Under the pieces are notes generated by a model, which was not told the DNA's origin, did no database searches, and saw only the letters and a list, made by a program, of their open reading frames with translations. From assembly GCF_000284295.1 (NCBI RefSeq), contig NC_017093.1, positions 868,001-932,000 on the forward strand: a stretch of 64,000 nucleotides of DNA. Reading direction: 5' to 3'. Positions 25,841 through 33,866 of this stretch are shown here, in pieces; position 1 is the stretch's first letter; each line of letters starts with the position of its first letter. The translations under genes and the position numbers were made by a program. This DNA is from Actinoplanes missouriensis 431 (lineage in GTDB: Bacteria > Actinomycetota > Actinomycetes > Mycobacteriales > Micromonosporaceae).

Positions 25841-26338
25841 ATGAGATCCTCGAACACCTTCACCCGTCCTTACCACGCGGGGCCGGCGGTCGTGATGAGC
25901 TACGCCGACGTCATCGATGTGCTGCTGGAGCAGCATGATGAGATCCGCCGGCTGTGTGCCGGTGTCGAGCGCTCCCGGGGCGCGGAGAGAGAGCGGCGGT
26001 TCAGGGAGCTCGCCGCCCTGGTCCATCTGCATGAGCGCGGCGAACGGGCCGTCGTCCATCCGGCCGTCCGCAACGGCACCGCCACCGGCGACGTGGTGGG
26101 TGCGGCCCGCACGGTGGCCGGAGCGGACATCCAGCGGTCCCTCGCGACTCTGCACGACCTCGGCACCCGCGACTCGGGTTTCGAGAGTGGATTCGCGACC
26201 CTGTACCGGGCGATTCTCGAGCACGCCACCCGTGAGGAGCTGGACGAGTTTCCGTTCCTGCGCCTCCAGGTGCCGGTCCAGCGGCTGCACATGATGGCCG
26301 GTGAGCTGCACGACGTCCAAGCCATGGACGCGACCTGA
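25841..26338 (+). CDS. Hemerythrin HHE domain protein
   Basis: A 165-residue four-helix protein. The first helix carries EQHDEIRRLCAGVE (His and acidic ligand), the second LAALVHLHERGERAVVHPAV, and the last LYRAILEHATREELDEFPFL, which supply the His/Glu ligands of a di-iron site. Such proteins bind oxygen, NO or reactive oxygen species in the cytoplasm. ATG 25841 has GGGG 6 bases upstream; ATG 25895 is an internal alternative. Confidence 0.85.
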   Translation: MRSSNTFTRPYHAGPAVVMSYADVIDVLLEQHDEIRRLCAGVERSRGAERERRFRELAALVHLHERGERAVVHPAVRNGTATGDVVGAARTVAGADIQRSLATLHDLGTRDSGFESGFATLYRAILEHATREELDEFPFLRLQVPVQRLHMMAGELHDVQAMDAT

Positions 26339-26359
26339 CCCGTCCCTCATCCGCGCCGG

Positions 26360-27712
26360 TCATCGTGGCGTGCCGACCTCCGTCGCACGGGGTTCCGGCG
26401 CCGTCGGAGTCTCCTCGGGTGACGCCACCTCACCGTCGTCCCGCTGCTGGTGGACGATGTGCGGGAGGGCCGTGTCGTCGGTGGGCTCGGTGCCGGGTGG
26501 CTGCCGGTCCGGGGTGGGCTCACCGTCGGGGTGGCTGAACAGGTACCGCAGGGCGGTGTTGAGGACCGCGAGCAGCGGGACGGCGACCAGCCCGCCGACG
26601 ATGCCGGCGGTGATGACACCGGTGGCGATGGCCAGGATCACGGCGAGCGGATGCAGGGCGACGGCCCGCCCCATGATCAGCGGTTGCAGGACATGGCCCT
26701 CTAGCTGCTGTACGGCGATGACCACGCCCAGGAGGATCAGCGCCTTGACCGGTCCGACGGTGACCAGGGCCACCAGGACGGCGACCGTGCCGGTGAGGGT
26801 GGCGCCGATGACGGGGATGAAGCTTCCGAGGAACACCAGCGCGGCAAGTGGCAGAACGAGCGGGACTCGCAGGATCGCCAGCCCGATGCCGATGCCGGCG
26901 GCGTCGACGAAGGCGACCAGCACCGTGGCGCGCACATAGGAGACCAGGGTGTGCCAGGAGTAGTGCCCGGCTCGGGCCACCGGCAGGCGGGCGTTGCGGG
27001 GCAGCAGCCGGCACAGGAAGGCCCAGATCTGGCCGCCGTCGCGCAGATAGAAGAAGAGCGTGAACAGCACCAGGAAGAAGCCGGTGACGAGTTCGCCGAC
27101 GGTGGTGGCGGTGGTGAGAGCGCCGGAGGTGAGAGCGCCCTGATTCTCGGTGAGCGCCGTCTGCAGGCGGGTGACGGCGTCGTCGAGCTGGGTCTGCGAC
27201 AGGTGCAACGGTCCTCGTGCGAGCCAGCTCTGCACCTCGGCGATGCCCTGGCCGACCTGAGTGCTGAGGTCGGCCAGCTGGGCGATGAAGGTCTGCACGA
27301 CGAGCGTGAGGCCGCCGAAGACCACGATCAGCCCGGTGACCAGCACCAGACCCGCGGAAAGGGAGCGGTTCATGCCCCGGCTGCGCAGGGCTGAGGCGAT
27401 CGGCTCGAACATCGCCGCCAGCAGCACGGCGACCGCGATCGGGATGACCACCAGTCGCAGCCTGCTGATCACCTGGATCACCAGGTATGCCGCCGCGATG
27501 AACAGAATGACGCGCCAGGCCCACGCGCCGGCGATGCGCACTCCGTGGGGTAACCCGTCATCGACGGATGGCGAGGGTTCGACCACCATGACGGGTGCCG
27601 GAGCGGAGCCGAGTTCGGGCCCGGCGGTGAACGGTGGCGGCGCCCAGGTGCGCTGAGCGGCGGCGAGCCGCTGCCGTGCCCGCTGCCGGGCGGTGCTGAA
27701 CCAGATGGTCAT
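26360..27712 (-). CDS. AI-2E family transporter
   Basis: A 450-residue polytopic membrane protein of the AI-2E (UPF0118) family. About 75 hydrophilic residues precede eight hydrophobic segments, with FIPVIGATLTGTVAVLVAL and EGHVLQPLIMGRAVALHPLAVI as the family's best-conserved C-terminal part. The tail of 60 residues is proline- and acid-rich. Family members export small molecules or ions; the autoinducer role is not general. An AGGAGG site precedes the ATG, and a GTTT-N16-GGGTAT promoter lies 126 bp upstream, suggesting alternative-sigma control. Confidence 0.92.
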   Translation of the reverse strand: MTIWFSTARQRARQRLAAAQRTWAPPPFTAGPELGSAPAPVMVVEPSPSVDDGLPHGVRIAGAWAWRVILFIAAAYLVIQVISRLRLVVIPIAVAVLLAAMFEPIASALRSRGMNRSLSAGLVLVTGLIVVFGGLTLVVQTFIAQLADLSTQVGQGIAEVQSWLARGPLHLSQTQLDDAVTRLQTALTENQGALTSGALTTATTVGELVTGFFLVLFTLFFYLRDGGQIWAFLCRLLPRNARLPVARAGHYSWHTLVSYVRATVLVAFVDAAGIGIGLAILRVPLVLPLAALVFLGSFIPVIGATLTGTVAVLVALVTVGPVKALILLGVVIAVQQLEGHVLQPLIMGRAVALHPLAVILAIATGVITAGIVGGLVAVPLLAVLNTALRYLFSHPDGEPTPDRQPPGTEPTDDTALPHIVHQQRDDGEVASPEETPTAPEPRATEVGTPR

Positions 27713-28134
27713 GGAGCCTCCTGTCGTCTCAGGCGACGCGCGGAGGCGGCGGATGAGGCATGAGGCCGCGGGGACTTGGCGGCCGCCGTGAGCGCTGCTG
27801 CGGGCAGCGACGACGGCGCGAACGGGATATCGGGTGGATACCCGCCGCCGCGGCGGCGCAAACTCCGCGGCCGGGGTACGACGAGCAGCCGCATGACGTG
27901 GTCAGCCCACTGCGTCTGCGTGGTCCGGCGCGTCTCAGGATCCGCGGAGGATGCGTCCGCGACCAGGAGAAATCCGGGGTGCGCGAAGGGGTGAGCAGGC
28001 AGCGTCGGGGAGTAGGGTGAGCCGTATCTGTTGGCTCATGCCGCCCCAGCCCTCGGCGTATGCGCCGGGAAGGGGACGGGTGTGCCGGTATCGACGCACG
28101 GCTCGGCCCGGCTGTCGCCCGGCCGAGTGCCGTC
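27713..28134. other. Divergent intergenic region, AI-2E transporter / GAF-ANTAR
   Basis: No gene supported on either strand. It contains the stress-type promoter for the minus-strand transporter (27838-27863). Nothing equally clear was found for the plus-strand gene. Confidence 0.6.
27838..27863 (-). promoter_or_regulatory. SigB/SigF-type promoter of the AI-2E transporter
   Basis: Read on the minus strand: GTTT (27863-27860), 16 bp, GGGTAT (27843-27838). This matches the GTTT-N15/17-GGGTA pattern of actinobacterial general-stress sigma factors. The leader would be about 120 nt. Confidence 0.65.
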
Positions 28135-28854
28135 ATGATTTCGCCCTCCGGCGAGAACGACCGCCGGGCGTTCGTCCGGCAGCTCATCGACCGGCAGCCG
28201 GCGGACCTCGGCCTTCTTCAGCGGGTCTGCCTGGCCGCCGTCGAGGCGTTGTCGGCCACCGGGTCCGGCATCAGCGTGATGACCGGTGACGGGACGCGTG
28301 GAGCGTGCGCCGCGTCGGATCCGTGGAGCGAGCGCGTCGAGGAGCTGCAGTTCGTTCTCGGTGAAGGACCGTGCATCGACGCTTTCGCCGCTCGCCGGCC
28401 GGTGCTCACGCCGGATCTGTCCGATGCCGGGCGCTACCGATGGCCATTCTACGGCCCGGCCGCCCGGGACGACGGCGTCCGCGCCGTGTTCGCCTTCCCG
28501 TTGCAGGTCGGCGCGGCGCGGCTCGGGGTCATGGACATCTTCCGGGATCGGGCGGGCCCGTTGAACGGTGTGGAGCTGCAGACCGCCTTCACTCTCACCG
28601 AGGTGACCGTGGGCGCGCTGCTCGACATGGAGCAGCGGGAGGCCGGGCGCGACGGTGATGCCGGGATCCTGGATGTGAGCCGCCGCGCCGAACTGTTCCA
28701 GGCGCAGGGGATGGTCATGATGCAACTGGGGGTATCCATCGGTGAGGCGCTGGCGCGGATGCGGGCTCACGCCTTTGCTCGGAACCGTCGTCTCGAGAAC
28801 GTCGCTCGCGATGTCGTCGAGCGACGGCTGCGATTCGATGGGCGTGACGAATGA
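28135..28854 (+). CDS. GAF and ANTAR domain RNA-binding regulator
   Basis: A 239-residue protein. A GAF sensor domain covers about residues 20-165 (LGEGPCIDAFAARRPVLTPDL, VFAFPLQVGAARLGVMDIF). A three-helix ANTAR domain covers about 178-232 (AELFQAQGMVMMQLGVSIGEALARMRAHAF). ANTAR proteins bind paired hexaloop hairpins in mRNA leaders and prevent termination. ATG 28135 directly precedes the first helix. It lies 36 bp before a second GAF-ANTAR gene in the same direction. The signal is unknown. Confidence 0.92.
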   Translation: MISPSGENDRRAFVRQLIDRQPADLGLLQRVCLAAVEALSATGSGISVMTGDGTRGACAASDPWSERVEELQFVLGEGPCIDAFAARRPVLTPDLSDAGRYRWPFYGPAARDDGVRAVFAFPLQVGAARLGVMDIFRDRAGPLNGVELQTAFTLTEVTVGALLDMEQREAGRDGDAGILDVSRRAELFQAQGMVMMQLGVSIGEALARMRAHAFARNRRLENVARDVVERRLRFDGRDE

Positions 28855-28890
28855 GCAGTTGGCGGGTACATGGTTAGCGGGAGGCAGATC

Positions 28891-29622
28891 ATGAGCAGCG
28901 TTTCGACTGAGCGGCTCGCGACGATCTTCGTGGAGGCCGCCGACACCTTGGTGGACGAGTTCGATCTGCTCGATTTCCTGCACATGCTCACCGATCGGGC
29001 GCAGAGCCTGGTCGGCGCGGCCGCGGCCGGCCTGATGCTGGCCGACGAGCGAGGGCGGCTGGAGTTCATGGCGGGCTCGGACGAGAACGTCCGCCTGGTG
29101 GAACTGTTCCAGCTGCAGAACGACCAGGGCCCCTGCCTGGAGGCGTTCCGGACCGGGCAGTCGATCGTCAACGTCGACCTCGCCTCGGCGTCGGACCGCT
29201 GGCCGCGCTTCGCGCCGCGTGCGGTCGAGGCCGGTTTCCGTTCCGTGCACGCGTTTCCGCTCCGGCTCCGCACGCAGGTGATCGGCGCCCTGAACATCTT
29301 CGGCAGTGCCACCGGCGGGGACTTCGACGCGGCCGATATTCCGATCATGCAGACGCTCGCCGACATCGCGACCATCGGCCTGATGCAGGAACGCGCGATA
29401 CGTCGTAGCGAGGCTCTGACCGAACAACTGCAGGGAGCCCTCAACAGCCGGATCATCATCGAGCAGGCCAAGGGCGCCATCGCTCAGGTCCACGGTGTCG
29501 GCGTCGACGAGGCGTTCCGCCGGATCCGTGCCTACGCGCGGAACAACAACCGGCGTCTGACCGAGGTCGCCGAGCTGATCGTCACCGACCTGGCTGCCCT
29601 GCCCGGCCTGATGAAGCCCTGA
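28891..29622 (+). CDS. GAF and ANTAR domain RNA-binding regulator (second of a pair)
   Basis: A 243-residue protein with a GAF domain (NDQGPCLEAFRTGQSIVNVDL, FRSVHAFPLRLRTQVIGALN) and a C-terminal ANTAR domain (SRIIIEQAKGAIAQVHGVGVDEAFRRIRAYARNNNRRL). ATG 28891 has GGGAGG at ideal distance; the in-frame ATG 28870 does not. It is only partly similar to its upstream neighbour, so it is an old duplicate or a functional partner. Confidence 0.93.
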   Translation: MSSVSTERLATIFVEAADTLVDEFDLLDFLHMLTDRAQSLVGAAAAGLMLADERGRLEFMAGSDENVRLVELFQLQNDQGPCLEAFRTGQSIVNVDLASASDRWPRFAPRAVEAGFRSVHAFPLRLRTQVIGALNIFGSATGGDFDAADIPIMQTLADIATIGLMQERAIRRSEALTEQLQGALNSRIIIEQAKGAIAQVHGVGVDEAFRRIRAYARNNNRRLTEVAELIVTDLAALPGLMKP

Positions 29623-29625
29623 CGG

Positions 29626-30699
29626 TCAGGTCCTGCTCGCGCGCAGCGGTGCGCCCACGTCGTGCAGGTGGCGCAGCGCCTGCCGGTACGACTCGACCAA
29701 GCTCGTCTCCTCGTAGGCGATGCCCATCTGGGCGCAGTACGCCTTGACGATCGGTCGAGCCTTGCGCAGATTCGGGGCGGGCATCCCCGGGAACAGGTGG
29801 TGCTCGATCTGGTGGTTCAGGCCGCCCAGGGCCGTGTCGGTGAGCCAGCCACCGGTGACGTTGCGGGCGGTCAGCACCTGTTTGCGCAGGTAGTCCTCGT
29901 CGCCGGTCGGATGCGGCATGCCCTTGTGGTTGGGCGCGAACGTCATGCCGAGGTACACCCCGAACACCGCGTGATGCACGACGAAGAAGGCGAGCGCCTG
30001 CGCCGGGGACAGAACCACCAGAAGCACTGCCGCGTACGCCACCAGGTGCAGGGCCATCAGGCCGGCTTCCAGACCGCGGTGCTTCATCCCGGGACGCCGG
30101 AGCGCCTTGATGCTGGAGATGCGCAGGTCGATGCTGAGCAGTGTCAGCAGCGGGAAGAACAGGCCCGCCTGGTGACGGTTGATGAACCCCTTCAGCCCGC
30201 GCCGGCCCACCGCCGACTCGGTCGCCCAGATCAGCAACTCCGGCTGTACGTCCGGGTCGAGTTCATCGTGATTGGGGTTGTTGTGATGCCGGGTGTGCTT
30301 CTCCACCCACCACCCGTAACTCATGCCGATCCCGGCGTTGGCGACCGTCCGCCCGACCAGCTCACTGGTCCTCCTGGTACGGAAGACCTGGCGGTGTGCC
30401 ACGTCGTGCGCCAGCAGCGCCACCTGGGCGAACACGACGCCCAGAAGCGCGGCGACGGCGAGCTGCCACCATGACGAGCCGAGCAGCGGAACCACCGCCC
30501 AGGCGGCGACGAACATCGCGGCGACGACACTGATCCGTACGGCGTAGTAGGCCGGTAGCCGTTCGAGCAGGCCCGCCTCGGTGATGCGCCGGTTCAGCGC
30601 GGCGAAGTCGCTGCCGGCCGTGCGCGGCCGTTCGGGTGCGGACGTCGCGGCGGATGGGGATCGCTGTGGATCGGCGGAAACAGAAACAGGGACGCTCAT
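29626..30699 (-). CDS. Membrane fatty acid desaturase
   Basis: A 357-residue acyl desaturase. Three histidine boxes are seen: HDVAHR (near 98), HTRHHN (near 134) and HQIEHHLFP (near 303). These bind the di-iron centre. Hydrophobic pairs lie at about 55-95 and 180-235. The HxxHH third box with Q (QIEHH) is typical of front-end and omega-type desaturases. It would introduce double bonds into membrane lipids. A SigB/SigF-type promoter lies 103 bp upstream, so it may be part of the stress response. Confidence 0.93.
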   Translation of the reverse strand: MSVPVSVSADPQRSPSAATSAPERPRTAGSDFAALNRRITEAGLLERLPAYYAVRISVVAAMFVAAWAVVPLLGSSWWQLAVAALLGVVFAQVALLAHDVAHRQVFRTRRTSELVGRTVANAGIGMSYGWWVEKHTRHHNNPNHDELDPDVQPELLIWATESAVGRRGLKGFINRHQAGLFFPLLTLLSIDLRISSIKALRRPGMKHRGLEAGLMALHLVAYAAVLLVVLSPAQALAFFVVHHAVFGVYLGMTFAPNHKGMPHPTGDEDYLRKQVLTARNVTGGWLTDTALGGLNHQIEHHLFPGMPAPNLRKARPIVKAYCAQMGIAYEETSLVESYRQALRHLHDVGAPLRASRT

Positions 30700-30801
30700 C
30701 GTGCGACTCCCTCGATGTGCTCCCCGGACACGATGCGACGTGTGGGTGAGCGACGGCTGATGACGAAGGCTGCGGGAGTCTGGACAGCCGTTACTTCGAA
30801 G

Positions 30802-30827
30802 ATACCCGCGTCACGCGGCGAGCAAAC
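30802..30827 (-). promoter_or_regulatory. SigB/SigF-type promoter of the desaturase
   Basis: On the minus strand GTTT (30827-30824), 16 bp, GGGTAT (30807-30802). Same spacing and boxes as the promoter at 27838. Confidence 0.7.
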
Positions 30828-30938
30828 GGTCTGAACGGGCGTAGGGTTCAGTGACACCCGGCCTTCTCGGCGTCTCCCGGAGAGCGCATCGCGCCCGCCC
30901 CTTGATGACGCGGATGTCGCCGACAGAGAGGCACCATC

Positions 30939-31364
30939 ATGGATCGGCACGCCGACGCCGCACGACTGCGGCTGGACCCGCATCCCTCCCGGACCACCGT
31001 TCTCGACGGGGCGTGGTGGCCTCACTCGACCGACGCGGCAACCGAACTCCCCGCGCTGGTGAAAGCCCTGTCCGATCTGCGGGGCGAGATCACGCATGTG
31101 CTGCTCAACCCCGCCGAATGGGACCTGCCGCATCCTCCGCGGGCGGCTGCGGGCCGCTCGGTGGCACGGCTCGGGTGGTACACCTCCCAGCCGGCCGGGC
31201 TGGTCACCGTCATGAGCGACTTCGGGCGTGACCGCTTCGATCTTCTGGTCGTCCCGCCCGGCGCGAGCCAGGGCTCGGCCGACGCCGCCCTGACCGCGGC
31301 GGCGGACGGGGGCGACGAACGCCGCGCACCGGAGCTGCTGGCCGGCATCGAGCGCGCCGGCTGA
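30939..31364 (+). CDS. DUF5994 family protein
   Basis: A 141-residue soluble protein. Its opening RLRLDPHPSRTTVLDGAWWPHSTDAATELPALVKAL (positions 9-44) and the later RLGWYTSQPAGLVTVM are the features I associate with DUF5994, found mainly in actinobacteria. Function is unknown. A GAGAGG site lies before the ATG. It is divergent from the desaturase gene. Confidence 0.8.
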   Translation: MDRHADAARLRLDPHPSRTTVLDGAWWPHSTDAATELPALVKALSDLRGEITHVLLNPAEWDLPHPPRAAAGRSVARLGWYTSQPAGLVTVMSDFGRDRFDLLVVPPGASQGSADAALTAAADGGDERRAPELLAGIERAG

Positions 31365-31456
31365 TCGACGTCGGCAGTGCGGTCCTGGCCGCGGGACCCG
31401 CAGCGCTACGCTTTCGCGGGCGGCGGGGACCGTCAGCGACTGGAGGAGAGCACTGG

Positions 31457-31891
31457 ATGGGAACTCGGAACGAGATCAGCGAGCTCCCTCCCGAAGCCGA
31501 CTTGGCCCGTGCGGACTCGCTGGCACGGGAGATCTTCTCGGACCTGGCGAACAAATGGGCTTTCCTGATCATCGAGTTCCTCGGTCAGCGCACCCTGCGC
31601 TTCAGTGAGCTGCGCAACGAGATCGGGGGCGTCAGCCACAAGATGCTCACCCAGAACCTGCGCATGCTGGAACGCAACGGGTTGGTGCGGCGCATCGTCC
31701 ACCCCACCGTCCCGCCGCGCGTCGAGTACACCCTGACCGAAGCCGGCGAGGGGCTGCGGCAGGTGGTCGACGGCATGTGCGGCTGGACCCAGCGGTACCT
31801 CGGTCACATCGAGGCCTCCCGGAACCGCTTCGGGGACGACGCGGCTATCTCGGCCATCGCCCGCAGCGACGACGTCCCGGGCTTGAAATAG
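31457..31891 (+). CDS. HxlR family transcriptional regulator
   Basis: A 144-residue winged-helix protein with the family pattern DLANKWAFLIIEFLGQRTLRFSELRNEIGGVSHKMLTQNLRMLERNGLVRRIVHPTVPPRVEYTLTEAGEGL between residues 29 and 101. GGAGGAGAG precedes the ATG. HxlR regulators often respond to electrophiles or oxidants. The last 88 bp overlap, in antisense, the 3' end of the hydrolase gene on the other strand. Confidence 0.92.
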   Translation: MGTRNEISELPPEADLARADSLAREIFSDLANKWAFLIIEFLGQRTLRFSELRNEIGGVSHKMLTQNLRMLERNGLVRRIVHPTVPPRVEYTLTEAGEGLRQVVDGMCGWTQRYLGHIEASRNRFGDDAAISAIARSDDVPGLK

Positions 31892-32655
31892 CCGTCGTGG
31901 CCTTCGACGTCGGCACAGGGTAGGGGCAGCGCGCCGAACTTCGGGTCGATCGGGAGGCGGCCGTGGCCGAGCCCGGCGATCCGGATGCCCGGGAGGCGGC
32001 GGGTCCAGTCGTCGGGTGCGCTGCCGGCCCACACCCGGGCCCCGGTGTGCAGCGCGGCGCGGTCGGCGACGCCCATGCCGGGGCTGCCGATGGCGACGAT
32101 GTCGGTGACCTGTGGCGGCAGGTTCGCCGCGGCGCGGGCGGCGACGATCGAGCCGTAGCTGTGGCCGATCAGAGTGATCTCCAGGTCGGGGTGCTGCTCG
32201 ACGAGCCCGGCGACGAAACGTTCCAGGGCCAGGGCGCCGGTTGCCGCCCGGTCCTCGCGGAGGGCGTCACGGCGTACCCCCTCGGGTGGGTCGTAGCCGA
32301 GCCAGGCGATGACCGCGACCGGCGCGCCCGGCGTGAGCGCGGACTGCAGCCGGCGTGCCTGCCAGGCCGGCGCACGGGCGACCACGCCGCCGAGGCCGGT
32401 GTCGAAATTGGACATGGTGGTGTCCACGCCGGGGATCAGGATCGCCGCCCGGCGGGCCGTCGCGAGGTCGCCCAGCACCTCGACGATCCGGCCGTCGCCG
32501 CGTGGGTCGGCGGCGAGGAACCGGCGGCCGGTGGGATCTGGCAGGGGGTCGGCGACGTACCGGAGGGGCGCCGGTTCGGCCGCCACGGTGGGGCCGGCCA
32601 GCCACAGCGCCGGCGCGGCGAGCAGGAGCAGCGAGACCATCCACAGTCGATTCAT
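31804..32655 (-). CDS. Secreted or membrane-anchored alpha/beta hydrolase (DUF1023-like)
   Basis: A 283-residue protein with an N-terminal hydrophobic signal segment (residues 5-25, ending AGPTVAAEP). The nucleophile elbow is GHSYG (serine near 168), in LIGHSYGSIVAARAA. A PGVDTTMSNFDTGLGG segment and AWLGYDPPEG are typical of the DUF1023 group of actinobacterial hydrolases. A candidate catalytic His is in VEGHDGYF near the C-terminus. The substrate is unknown. The 3' end runs 88 bp into the convergent HxlR gene. Confidence 0.85.
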   Translation of the reverse strand: MNRLWMVSLLLLAAPALWLAGPTVAAEPAPLRYVADPLPDPTGRRFLAADPRGDGRIVEVLGDLATARRAAILIPGVDTTMSNFDTGLGGVVARAPAWQARRLQSALTPGAPVAVIAWLGYDPPEGVRRDALREDRAATGALALERFVAGLVEQHPDLEITLIGHSYGSIVAARAAANLPPQVTDIVAIGSPGMGVADRAALHTGARVWAGSAPDDWTRRLPGIRIAGLGHGRLPIDPKFGALPLPCADVEGHDGYFKPGTSSLRAMAEIAASSPKRFREASM

Positions 32656-32749
32656 GACCGGGAAGGTAGGAGCGCGGTGGGTGCCGGATCGTCGGCCCGC
32701 AGAGCCGCAAGTCCCCTAATACTCAGGTATCAGTGTCTATGCTTCGCTC

Positions 32750-33805
32750 ATGAAACAAGGCGGTGAAAAACGCGTCACGGTCCGGGACGTGGCGGCGCAG
32801 ACCGGGCTGTCGATCGCCACCGTCTCCCGGGTGCTGAACGGGCGCGCCAACGTCGCTCCGCACACCCGCGACAAGGTGCTCAGCGCGATGGGCGGCCTGG
32901 GCCGGCAGGCGCCCCGGCGGCGGGGCGACCGGGCCACCGGGATCTTCGTGCGCTGCCCGTACGTGCTGACCGACTACTTCGGACTGATCGTCTCCGCGGT
33001 CGCCGAGGCCCTGGAGCCGCACGGGCTGCAGGTCATCCTCAACGCCGGGGTGTCCGCGCAGCACGAGCGGGTGCTCGGTGACCTGACCGGCCGGCGGGAC
33101 GTGGCCGGCGCGGTGCTGATCCTGCCGCCGGAGCCGGGCGCCGAGCTGGTCAGGCTGCGTGACAGGGGCTTCCCGTTCGTGGTGGTCGACCCGCGCACCC
33201 CGCCGCCGCGTAACATCGCCGCGGTCTCCGCCGCGCACTTCGCCGGTGCCCGGCAGCTCACCGCTCACCTGGTCGAACTCGGTCACCGGCGGATCGGCAT
33301 CATCGGCGGCCCGCGCGACTGGCTGGCCAGTGAGAACCGGTTCGCCGGCTATCTGTCGCCGCTCGCGGACGCGGGTGTGCTGCAGGATCCCGCGTTGACC
33401 AGGTTCGTCGCCGAGCCGACCACCGAGCTGGGGCACCGGGCGGCCGCCGAACTGCTCGATCTGGCGGACCGGCCGACCGCGCTGGTGGCGTTCAACGACA
33501 AGATGGCGATCGGGGCGCTGCGTGCGGCAGGGGAGCGGGGTCTACGCGTACCCGATGATCTGTCGGTTGCGGGTTTTGACGACATCGAGTTGGCGGAGGC
33601 CTGTCATCCCAGGCTGACGACGGTCCGGCAGCCGCTCGGCGAGATGGGCCGGATGGCGGTGAACCTGCTGCTGCGGATGCTGGGCGGGCATCGCCTGGAA
33701 GCCCTGCACGTGGAGCTCGCCACGTCGCTGGTGATCAGAGAATCCACTGACGTGTTACACGGTTCCGGAACCGGAACAGCGCATCCCGGTACCCGGATTC
33801 ATTGA
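32750..33805 (+). CDS. LacI/GalR family regulator
   Basis: A 351-residue LacI protein with HTH VTVRDVAAQTGLSIATVSRVLNG and a ligand domain ending LTTVRQPLGEMGRMAVNLLLRML. It is followed 61 bp later by a GH30 glycosidase gene in the same direction, which it probably controls. Palindromes at 33761 and 33821 are candidate binding sites. Confidence 0.92.
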   Translation: MKQGGEKRVTVRDVAAQTGLSIATVSRVLNGRANVAPHTRDKVLSAMGGLGRQAPRRRGDRATGIFVRCPYVLTDYFGLIVSAVAEALEPHGLQVILNAGVSAQHERVLGDLTGRRDVAGAVLILPPEPGAELVRLRDRGFPFVVVDPRTPPPRNIAAVSAAHFAGARQLTAHLVELGHRRIGIIGGPRDWLASENRFAGYLSPLADAGVLQDPALTRFVAEPTTELGHRAAAELLDLADRPTALVAFNDKMAIGALRAAGERGLRVPDDLSVAGFDDIELAEACHPRLTTVRQPLGEMGRMAVNLLLRMLGGHRLEALHVELATSLVIRESTDVLHGSGTGTAHPGTRIH

Positions 33806-33833
33806 CGCAATTGGATTAACGAAGGTTTCCTTC
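33761..33833. promoter_or_regulatory. Candidate operators between LacI and the GH30 gene
   Basis: GGTTCCGGAACC (33761-33772), a perfect 12-bp palindrome with central CG inside the LacI 3' end, and GAAGG-TTT-CCTTC (33821-33833) in the gap. Either could be the LacI operator for the GH30 gene. Confidence 0.35.
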
Positions 33834-33866
33834 CTGTTACATGTCGAAGTAGCAGGGAGTCCCCCC

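Noticed and set aside
27760..28020. Short plus- and minus-strand frames in the AI-2E/GAF-ANTAR gap
   Set aside because: Arg/Pro-rich low-complexity products, no ribosome sites, and they overlap the stress-type promoter.
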